Below the pieces are notes generated by a model, which saw nothing but the letters and a program-made list of their open reading frames with translations, made no database searches and was not told the origin of the DNA. A DNA stretch of 64,000 nucleotides from Rostrohypoxylon terebratum (lineage: Eukaryota; Ascomycota; Sordariomycetes; Xylariales; Hypoxylaceae), in the NCBI GenBank assembly GCA_022497145.1, contig MU385993.1:1-64000 (forward strand), read 5' to 3'. Positions 56,152-64,000 of the stretch are shown here, one piece after another. Position 1 is the stretch's first letter. Each line of letters begins with the position of its first letter. Position numbers and translations under genes: made by a program.

Positions 56152-59100
56152 CGTTGCGACGCAAGAGTTGCGCTAGCGCCACCAATTACCTAGGGAGCTA
56201 GTCTTACAACTTTTGCAGCACACAAAGACGTCGTGTAAGGCGTGTAATTATTCGGGGAATTATATAAAAAGATATTAGGTATAGTGCTAGTTGCTGTGGT
56301 GAGAGTACTAGGTGGTAGATATGTATGTTCGTATTGTTCGTATCTACCAAAAGGAAAAAAAAATATCAACAAATAGTAAATTGAATCTCAACTGCTTGCT
56401 AACCGAAAATGGTTGAAGCTGAATCCTGCGCAGCTTGAGCAGCAAGAGTCGGCCACCTTAGGAAAGGGTCAAAAACCAGGCAATTCCAAAGAGAGATGCA
56501 GTCTTTATCAAGACTTCCATGGAAAGGGGAAGGGCACGGGATAATAAAAAGGTACGGTGAAGAGAGAGGGTGTGGCGTATGTATAATAAAGCAATAAGTA
56601 CAGTAGCATAAGATCAATAGGATCAATAAGATAAATAAGATAAATAAAATCAATAAGAGAGTAGTAGTAAAAGGTTAGGTATTATGGATCCTCTAATAGG
56701 AAGTGCGCGGCGGCTCAAGCCAGGACCTGAAGATTTGGGCTCTTGGCATTTGGATGGGATTATCAATCCATCTATCCACCCTTCCACCCTCCCACCTTTC
56801 CATCCATCCTTCCTGCTTCCTGGATATCCACCGAAGAACTAGAACCCTCCCACATTTCCACATCGGGGGGAGTAGAAAAATTCCTCACATTTGCCTCGTG
56901 CGTAGTAGGTGCTACTACCTAATAGGTGATGAGTGGAGAAGGTTTTCGCGTAACCGTAGCATTGGGCAAGAGTTCCCAAGTTCCAGTCTCCACAATGTTA
57001 CCAATAAGTGCATAGCCTTAGAAAGCTTCTCAGCGCTGTTTTTGACAGGACTGGCAGGTTCAGACAGGGAACCAGGGATGACCGGGGGGGACCAAACGGG
57101 GTCGGACGGGTACTTCGAGAGGTCCCTTCCCGGGGCGCACAAACTAGACCGGTCGACGTTGCCGGGATTAATACTAGTTATGTAGGTTATGTAGGTTATT
57201 GTACGGAGTAGAAGGCAGTAGAAGGCGTTTGTCAACCTAACACCCCACTTCTAGCCTCTACCTGCTCTCTACCTACTAGTAGTACTTCGTACCTGCTCGT
57301 ACATATTGTATCAGCGCTTGTCATCTCAAGTTCTGCACACACAGGTATTGTACATACAAAAAACTACATGGGGTAACTCACCTTCGGGTCAAACCACACC
57401 TATACATCTTCTGATGTAAGGGACTAGACTTGGACATCGATAGTTCTGACAAAGATCATGCAGCAGACCATCCATGATACCTACCTACTACACACCTACT
57501 ACACACCTACTACCTAGTAATAGTCTCGTTGTGCGTTTTTGTCAGTTACAAAACAGGGCAGATGTGAGAATGAGAATGGCAGGGTGGCAGGGTGGCAGGG
57601 TGGGTGCACAGACTGCGTATGCGTAGTGTACATAGGTGGTTTGGAAGTGGAATCGAATATGAGAAACCAGAAGCGTGGTCCGCATGGTGTCTCAATTGCC
57701 TTGCAGCCGAGAAATATCCTATTTGTCGGCTCTTGACACAACTACACAACTACCGCACAACTACGTCCGCCCTCGCCCGGGTTACCGTACCCGTAACCGA
57801 CCCCGACCCCGATTTTCGCATCACAAAGCTATGGAGCCATGGAGCCATGGAGCCTTATCGAATACCGTCTGGACTAGATATTGCCAAGAGTAGCACTCAC
57901 GTACTCCCGCGTACGTGAGTTTTGGTCCCGTGGGTCTTCTCCATAAACCTGCCATTGCCTCGAATCATTCCGACAGAAAGGCGAAGCAAATAAGGGTCGG
58001 CGAGTATCCTTCAGGGTTACATCAGGCGCAATGAGTGCAGAAGACGGGCTTATGTACCTACACAGCGTGCATATAATGCACATTACACACATGGACGCAT
58101 GTATTTGATGTATTTGCATATAAAATGCCTATATAATCCAGTATCTATGCCGTGCAGGCCGTATTGGCGGGTTCAGCAAGCCTTGGCCTGTCAGATTTAC
58201 CCTTGACTGCCTCGATTAGGCCATGTTTCACAATTGAGTGATAATGGATGCTATCCGTGCAGGCTATCTGTGTACCCAGTCACTAGTGTGTACCTATACC
58301 CAGTGCCCAGTACCTGATACCGCGGCCCGCCCACCACTGGGCAGTAGCCATGTAGCGATCAATTCGCTTATCCATTGGATCTCATATTCGGCTCTACTAC
58401 GTACAATCACCTCATCTCGGGTTCGGGGGGATAGAAGACTGCGAATTACAAAACCCGTCTCCATCATATTACCTTTTTGATTCTAATATGATACTAATGA
58501 GAGCAATGACCGCTGCGTCAACTCACCACTACCGGTAGTATATGAAACGCACTACAAGACTATTATGAAATCGAATATTCAAAATATCGCCTGATTAATT
58601 CCATTGTCATTGAGTTGATGTACGTGGATATGAAGAAAAGGAAACGCTCCGACGCGTCTGATCTCTTCAACAGATTAAGTAGTATCCTGATACATCCCCA
58701 TATTTTCTTACGTATGAAGTCCTAGCAGCCATCTACTGCGCACCTAGTAATCTATTAGATCATCGTCTCTAGTAGGTATTATCTCGACGCCTTTCGCGAT
58801 GCCTATTTATGTTATAACATGATTATACATACATTTAAAAAGACTCAAATCCCGGCAACTCGTTCATTGGCCAAATCTCAAGATTTGTCCTATATGTAAA
58901 CAAGGTATAGTCTACACATACTTACCTAACTCACAACTCGCATGGCCACCTCCAACCGGCCTCAACCCTGAATCCTGCAGCCTACATATGCCGTGGAACT
59001 ACTTAGCGCCTCATGATGACCCAAGGAAAGCCTCTACAAAAAACACGATATATCCAACAGACCGCTGCTATTCACTAGGAACAAGGGATCAATGGGAGCC

Positions 59101-60674
59101 TCTTCTCTGCCCGACGTGAGTAACAATCAATGCTTATAACTGGTACGGTACCCTGAACCCTACCTAGTATGGACCCCACCGGGTACCCTACCAACCATGT
59201 GGACAACATCGCATATAGGGGTTGCAATTGTCGAGGCTCGGACACTTATTTGAAATGGTTCCCCCGTCTGCCCTGTCTCATAAATCGTCAGAATGAGCAT
59301 CATTCACGTGACTCCCTCGCGGGCCACAACTTCCTTTAGATTCATTAGGAAGGGTTCCCTACTTCATAAACATCGGACCATCCGAACAATGGAGCCCCCG
59401 CCGGTGGAGATCCCGATTGATATGGAGAATTATTCGAAAAAAAAAAACTTTTTTACTTTCACCGTAAAGCCTCTAGGCGTTTTCGACAACTGCCAGTTTT
59501 CCAGTCACATCTCAAAAGAGCATTTGTAATGGGCGGTTCACTCGCTTGAGTCTATTCCTCCGACTTGATATGATTATCGGCAAACGTTCCGTTGTATCTA
59601 ATGAGAAGCAAGGCTAACTAGTTACAATGACTCACTGCCGCTAGCTTCGTCGCTTTTGAACCCTCAGCGGTTGTGGAGATAACACAACCATCCGCCTAAT
59701 CTCCGTAATATCCTTGTCGCCATAAATTTTTCTACAGCTGTACTTGTGTACGTACATAGATCTGGCACCGCCTGCACCGCCTACCTAGTATCGGTTGAAG
59801 CAGAGCTAGCTTGGCTTTCCTGGATAAGCTGCAGTTCCCGAGTTACCTCTACCATAATTCTCAATAATTGATCACCATGCATAGTGCCTATCTGAGAAGA
59901 TGTTTTACTTGTTTCTCAATGAAGTGCCTAACTAAAAAGGGAAATCCCGTTTGAGTCGTACACCGAACTTACATCTAGAATAATACTAACCACCTAGTAC
60001 TATATTAAAAGGTGTGTACTACGTGTGTCATAGATACCTATGTAGGTACCTAGGACCTAGGTAGGTAGGTAGCAAGTACCTGACGAGCTCAGATGTGTGC
60101 GTAAATGGATTTATTACGGTAGTTGAGAACGACCTATAAGAGTCCTCGACTCCCTTCGGTGCGAAGCACGAATGGAGAAAACGTAAAATCAACGACTCGA
60201 GTTACATATCCACAAAATCCCGTCTTGTATGCTTCCCGCCTGAAGTTTGTTACCTTTCCCCCCTTGCCCCCTTGCCCCCTTGATGCTAATCAGGCTACAA
60301 AGAAAAGCCGGCCTGGACTAGGAACATCAAATTATTTACCAACGCCGGCCATGCAAGGTGAGAAGAATAAGAAGAATAAGAAGAATAGGGGGTGGGTTGT
60401 TCATTCATTCCTTTCATTCCGTTTCCTATTTGGTATCGCGAACTAATCGTCTATGCCCTCTAATTCCCTATCGCCTAAGACAACGACGAGTACATAAAGA
60501 GTAGTAGTGGAAGGGTTAGGTATGACCATAGCTCCCTAAACATTTCGATATGTTCGGGGTATAACTATGATCGATTCGACGTGAAGCTCGACTGTAGGAT
60601 GCAGAAGCCTATGAATGGTTCAGGGCAGCGCCACCACTGCCAAACGAGTCACTGCTAATAGACATTTCATTTTC
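56152..60674. other. 4.5-kb gene-poor region with short repeats
   Basis: No convincing gene on either strand. It holds the ABC transporter promoter at the left and the 3' flank of the CK2 beta gene at the right. It contains ATCAATAAGATAAATAAGAT-type repeats (56611-56657), GGCAGGGT triplets (57579-57600), CTACTACACAC repeats (57485-57514), CCATGGAG repeats (57838-57851), GTACCTAGG-type palindromes (60041-60072) and AGAAGAATA repeats (60361-60388). Frames of up to 160 codons here (for example 56703-57185 and 59293-59529) lack protein character. Confidence 0.5.
60041..60072. repeat. Cluster of GGTACC/CCTAGG palindromes and GTAG repeats
   Basis: A 32-nt run built from TAGGTACCTAGGACCTAGG and GTAGGTAGGTAG. 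The same building blocks recur at 11441-11460, 16541-16568, 34187-34202, 41721-41736, 44166-44175 and 44208-44222, always between genes. Confidence 0.7.
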
Positions 60675-61750
60675 CTAGAGTTCGGATTCTGCACCGTTCG
60701 TCTCCACCGCCATAGGGCTTCCTCCCTGACCTTGTCGTCTCCGGGCCCGTAGTCTTCGTACGGGCCGTCCGTTAAGATTCATACTCTCGTCGTCATCCTC
60801 GGTGTCAGGGTTATCCTCCGCATAACGGCGTGCTTCGTCTAGTTCGTTGATATCATCCGGCTTGTCTCGTAGCCACTGCATCCTTGGACCTGATCGAGCA
60901 ACTTCCGAAACCCGGAAGCCGTAGATTCGAGGCTCGTAAATTTTACCTTTACCTAAGCCGGGTGCGATGTTGCACGTATACATGCCGTTGAGCATCTCTT
61001 TATCATCGTCGCTTACTCGCGCGTTCGCAAGAACATCGGCCCCTCGTTTCGTAAGATCATATTCGGGGAAGGTAAGCAGGAATAACGCGCCGAAGGTTCT
61101 TCCGAAAAAAGCACCGTCGACAGTCTGGAATCGACTGTTAGGGGGTACGTAGACATCGAGGCACGAGGGGCAGAAGAGCTTCACCGTCTCTTCGCCAGGT
61201 ATATCGGAAAGGCCAACGGGGAGGGTTCGAGATAACTCGCAATGGCTACGAGGGCAGACGCCAAAATGTCCGAGCTCGTATTTTTCAGACATCTGTTGAA
61301 TGCCCGCTCTTGAACATATAAAGCGCTGGTGAATGAGGCCATAGAGCATCTCCGCGGATGACTCAATCACAGAGAGATCACTCGCTATGCGGCTGTGGTT
61401 ACGTCTTTCGCCGTGTCGCACTCGGTCGACGCCCTCGATTGATTCGTCTTCTTCATCCTCATCTTCGTCATCTTCCTCTTCGTCGTCTTCGGGTTCGACA
61501 TCGAGTATCATCTAGTGCAATTGTTAGTAAGGGCCCATACAAGGGATGGATGTAAATTTTTCACGAAATTACATAGTAAAGCACAGCTTACCTCTAATGC
61601 CTCTTTATACATTGCAACTTGTGTTTGCAACCCGGTTAGGTTAAAGTCATCCTCGATGAACTCTTCAGAGACCTCTGCGAAATACTCATGCCCTAGGAGG
61701 GAGCAGAATGAAGAGATCCAAGACTCCGGGGTACCTGAGGAAGACGACAT
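60675..61750 (-). CDS. Casein kinase 2 regulatory (beta) subunit, 331 aa
   Basis: The beta subunit assembles two catalytic alpha subunits of casein kinase 2 into the tetramer and selects substrates, in nucleus and cytoplasm. Two exons, 61592-61750 and 60675-61511, with an 80-nt intron (GTAAGC...CACTAG, phase 0). The start MSSSSGTPESWISSFCSLLG leads to GHEYFAEVSEEFIEDDFNLTG, the diagnostic N-terminal helix pair. A long acidic Glu/Asp run follows just after the intron, typical of fungal members. The dimerising zinc ribbon uses Cys 139, Cys 144, Cys 167 and Cys 170 (FGVCPRSHCELSRT, KLFCPSCLDVYVPP). Next comes FFGRTFGALFLLTFPEYDL, then the alpha-binding PRIYGFRVSE. The C-terminal tail is disordered with an RRLRARRRQG basic patch. 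It shares a 750-bp divergent promoter with the JmjC gene. Confidence 0.96.
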
Positions 61751-62040
61751 GGTCCTAGAAGGTGAATGGGCGCAGATAGTCTAAACTTCAACTTCGTCGG
61801 GTATGTTGGGATCTTCTAGCAGCGACGATGGGGAGGTGTGATGTTGGAAGACCTCGCCAGACCGTCTGCTTCTCGTGGTTGGGAGGAAAAAAGCTATGGC
61901 ACCTGCATGGTGCGAAAAGTCGGGAGGTAAAAGGGAAGTACGCAATGGGAATAGTAAAGTGGAATTAACTATTCCCGCGAGAAAATCTTAAAAGATAGAT
62001 GAAGTCATACAATGGTGAAGGAATATTATGAAGATTAGGC

Positions 62041-62070
62041 GGTGGTGATGGTGGTGATGGTGGTGATGGT
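62041..62070. repeat. GGTGATGGT trinucleotide-based repeat
   Basis: Near-perfect direct repeats of GGTGGTGAT over 30 bp in the divergent promoter region. Confidence 0.85.
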
Positions 62071-62146
62071 TGATTTGTGGTGATGCACATGGATGAATGA
62101 AGTTTTGGCGGGGATTGAGGAGGAGCAGTGGGAGAGGCTACCAAAA

Positions 62147-62172
62147 TTAGGATTAGGATTAGGATTAGGATT
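62147..62172. repeat. Interstitial telomere-like repeat, TTAGGA x4
   Basis: Four head-to-tail copies of TTAGGA plus TT. The unit differs by one base from the ascomycete telomere unit TTAGGG. It lies inside the shared promoter of two housekeeping genes, not at a sequence end. Confidence 0.85.
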
Positions 62173-62501
62173 CAGCCCAGTCTAGCCCAGCCCAGTTTCC
62201 TCAGTTTCTGCCAGTTGCAGCCCGCGGTTGGGCAGTTGCCCGAACTATGTGTGTGGTCTGTGCATGCCAGAGATGGATATAACCCCACCAACATTTTTAA
62301 CTTTTGAAATTGGATCCATCATTACCTAATCCATACCTACTGTAGAGCTAGTAATTACATAATACAACAGCTCGATTCGTTTCATTTCACTCATCTTCAT
62401 CATTTCATCCATCATTCACATACATCCATACTCGAACAACAGAATTATAACATCGTCAGCTAACACGCTCGCGATACCGCAATGGATCGATAGTTTCAAG
62501 T

Positions 62502-63572
62502 ATGTTTTTCAGACCCAAAATCAGACCCATCCCCAAACCCGGACTCGGCTTGCGCTTAGTTTCATTCGTCAATGTCTCTCACCGCACAAAGAACCCGACC
62601 CGATCTCAGTCAACGTTTACCGAAAAACGGCACCATCTCGGCATAGAAGCTGTAGAGGGAAAGATCGACATAGATTCCTTTCGCAAACTCGCATGGGATC
62701 CCAAAATTCCCTTACTACTTGAAGCTTCTCACCGATTTTCAGCCAATAAAAAGTGGTTCCAATTCAGTGAAAAGGGACACTACCCCAGCTTCTCACCTTA
62801 TTTCCTATCCTTTTCAGACGAAGTCTTCCCGTACGAGTTCACCACTCCTCGTATTTCTCAACACGACGAGCCGAATTCGGCACATGAAGTCTTACAGGCA
62901 TTTTTGCAATGGCTTACATCATGCGAGGATAAAGGGTTTCCTCAAAGTGCAATGAGTGAAACCATGGTGAAATCTATCATTCGAGACATGCATTCTCAAA
63001 GTCCATTTACCTTTCAACAATTTGATGCCCCGGCCGCTCTTATGATAGCTGCATGTCGGTTCAATGAAAATAGGGATCCCAGAGAGCGATTAACGAAACT
63101 TTACATAGCTCAGTCTGATCTAAGTCACCTCCCCAAACCTCTATTCGAAGATTTACCCGTGCCTGACATTGTCAAATGCGCTGGTAAAGGGGATGTATAC
63201 AGTTCAAGTATTTGGCTAGGCCTACAGCCAACCTATACCCCTCTGCACCGCGATCCGAATCCGAACCTGTTCTGCCAACTCGTCGGTTCCAAGAGGATAC
63301 GCCTAATGACGTCGGATCGCGGAGATGAAATCTATGCTGATGTCCGTAAAAAACTCGGCTTAAATGGCAACTCGCGATTCCGAGGTGCGGAGATGATGGA
63401 AGGCCGGGAACGCCAATTACTTCATGATGCTGTTTGGGGCGATGCGACTATCAGTGAAGTTCTTGTGAAACCTACAGATGCCCTGTTTATTCCCATGGGT
63501 TGGTGGCACAGCGTTGCTAGCGATGGCACTGAAGGAAATCTCAACGCCTCGGTAAATTGGTGGTTTCGATGA
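62502..63572 (+). CDS. JmjC/cupin-8 Fe(II)-2OG-type protein, 356 aa, likely mitochondrial
   Basis: This is a cupin-fold protein of the JmjC (cupin_8) class, related to small hydroxylases such as FIH and JMJD5/7 rather than to histone demethylases. No intron is needed. The iron triad is visible: His 249 and Asp 251 (YTPLHRDPNPNLFCQLVG) and His 336 (FIPMGWWHSVAS). A Lys at KRIRLMTS is well placed to bind 2OG. The C-terminus NLNASVNWWFR is typical of the family. The first ~45 residues are basic, with Ser/Thr and no acidic residues until EKRHH (MFFRPKIRPIPKPGLGLRLV), a likely mitochondrial presequence. No other chromatin domain is present. The substrate is unknown; hydroxylation of a protein or RNA partner is inference. 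Confidence 0.9.
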   Translation: MFFRPKIRPIPKPGLGLRLVSFVNVSHRTKNPTRSQSTFTEKRHHLGIEAVEGKIDIDSFRKLAWDPKIPLLLEASHRFSANKKWFQFSEKGHYPSFSPYFLSFSDEVFPYEFTTPRISQHDEPNSAHEVLQAFLQWLTSCEDKGFPQSAMSETMVKSIIRDMHSQSPFTFQQFDAPAALMIAACRFNENRDPRERLTKLYIAQSDLSHLPKPLFEDLPVPDIVKCAGKGDVYSSSIWLGLQPTYTPLHRDPNPNLFCQLVGSKRIRLMTSDRGDEIYADVRKKLGLNGNSRFRGAEMMEGRERQLLHDAVWGDATISEVLVKPTDALFIPMGWWHSVASDGTEGNLNASVNWWFR

Positions 63573-63831
63573 AATTACTACGCCATTTGGAGAACGTGCT
63601 GACAAGAACATTAACAATTCACTGATACTCAGTCGGCGTAGGAAAGTCACAATGACTCGGACTTGAGGCCCTTCGCAAGTGTGAGGGTTGACCGTTGAGT
63701 AGAATCCCCAAAATATAGAACTCCGTCATCACTCTATCACATTGGTCCAAAAGGTCCGAGGCATGGGCCCCCAACGCATGAGCAGTTAAACCTGGATTTT
63801 ATCGCATATTAGGATATCACAACAGAGATCA

Positions 63832-63957
63832 TCATATAGGCCCGGAGGCAGTGAGCTCAATCAGGACGGCATCGTTGTGCAGGAAACTCCAGTTCAAGCC
63901 CACGAAAGGATCGTGGTACACATACCGTGCAGCCCACATGCTTTCGTCTTCGCCATC
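63832..63957 (-). CDS. Last exon of a gene entering from the right edge (partial)
   Basis: On the minus strand a 42-codon exon follows a TTAG acceptor at 63958-63961. It reads DGEDESMWAARYVYHDPFVG, then LNWSFLHNDAVLIELTASGPI, and ends at a TGA (63832-63834). The codon directly before it in frame is TAG, so an intron must end there if it is coding. The start lies beyond the window. I do not recognise the family. The protein-like composition (Trp, Tyr, His) is the only support. Confidence 0.45.
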   Translation of the reverse strand, partial: DGEDESMWAARYVYHDPFVGLNWSFLHNDAVLIELTASGPI

Positions 63958-64000
63958 CTAACCATCTATTCATCTCAAGGAACACTAGGCGAATCTTGAA

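Larger units (their letters stand above)
61751..62501. other. Divergent promoter region with repeats
   Basis: This lies between the starts of the CK2 beta gene (-) and the JmjC gene (+). It holds a GGTGATGGT run at 62041-62070, the telomere-like repeat at 62147-62172 and CAGCCCAGTCTAGCCCAGCC just after it. The last 150 bp are C/T/A-rich, as expected for a leader. No gene was seen. Confidence 0.6.

Noticed and set aside
56703..57185. A 160-codon plus-strand frame
   Set aside because: It starts in simple-sequence DNA and shows no protein character.
1..64000. CRISPR arrays, insertion sequences or prokaryotic operons
   Set aside because: No regularly spaced identical repeats and no transposase were seen, and spliceosomal introns show the DNA is eukaryotic.

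Overview
The window is nuclear DNA of a filamentous ascomycete (Pezizomycotina), most likely a sordariomycete. Genes are broken by short introns of about 50-135 nt with GTAAGT/GTATGT-type donors. Typical fungal families are present: a HET-domain protein, a PDR-type ABC transporter, an NCE101-like microprotein and a fungal DOPA-dioxygenase-like protein. The splice-site models below were built by hand and keep the reading frame, but there is no transcript support.

Layout. 0-9 kb: an uncharacterised 447-aa protein (-), TFIIH subunit Tfb2 (+), and a disordered 708-aa protein (-). 9.6-15.6 kb: a TANGO2/NRDE-family protein (-), an NCE101-like 54-aa candidate (-), a Ser/Pro-rich gene (+) with an unexplained in-frame stop, and a 90-aa Gly-rich protein (-). 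17-27 kb: an EthD-domain protein (+), a 2-oxoglutarate/Fe(II) oxygenase (-), mitochondrial PanB (+) convergent with ATG12 (-), an O-methyltransferase (-), a HET-domain gene (+), and a tRNA-Glu(CUC) gene with an intron (-). 28.8-37.2 kb: Dbf4, the regulatory subunit of the replication kinase (-), divergent from the mitochondrial aminopeptidase Icp55 (+), then an SREBP-type bHLH factor (-). 37.2-44.3 kb: a 7-kb stretch with no recognisable gene, rich in short repeats and CCTAGG/GGTACC palindromes. 44.3-56.2 kb: a DOPA-dioxygenase-family protein (+), a seven-span membrane protein (+) convergent with a degenerate RNase-H-fold protein (-), a very GC-rich alpha/beta hydrolase (-), and a 1493-aa PDR transporter (-). 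56.2-60.7 kb: a second gene-poor stretch. 60.7-64 kb: the casein kinase 2 beta subunit (-) divergent from a mitochondrial-looking JmjC/cupin protein (+), and the last exon of a gene entering from the right (-).

Most genes are unrelated housekeeping or accessory genes and do not form an operon-like system. EthD, the 2OG oxygenase, the O-methyltransferase and the transporter could in principle be tailoring and export functions, but there is no polyketide or peptide synthase, terpene cyclase or pathway regulator, and panB/ATG12 interrupt them. I therefore do not call a biosynthetic cluster. The points most worth checking are the in-frame stop at 13896, the exon structure near the HET gene's end, a degenerate ~150-bp tandem repeat at 19.5-20.0 kb, the glycosylated seven-span protein, the RNase-H-like protein, the altered SAM motif in the methyltransferase, and the compositional outlier at 49.6-50.6 kb. 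I did not find a convincing new multi-gene system.
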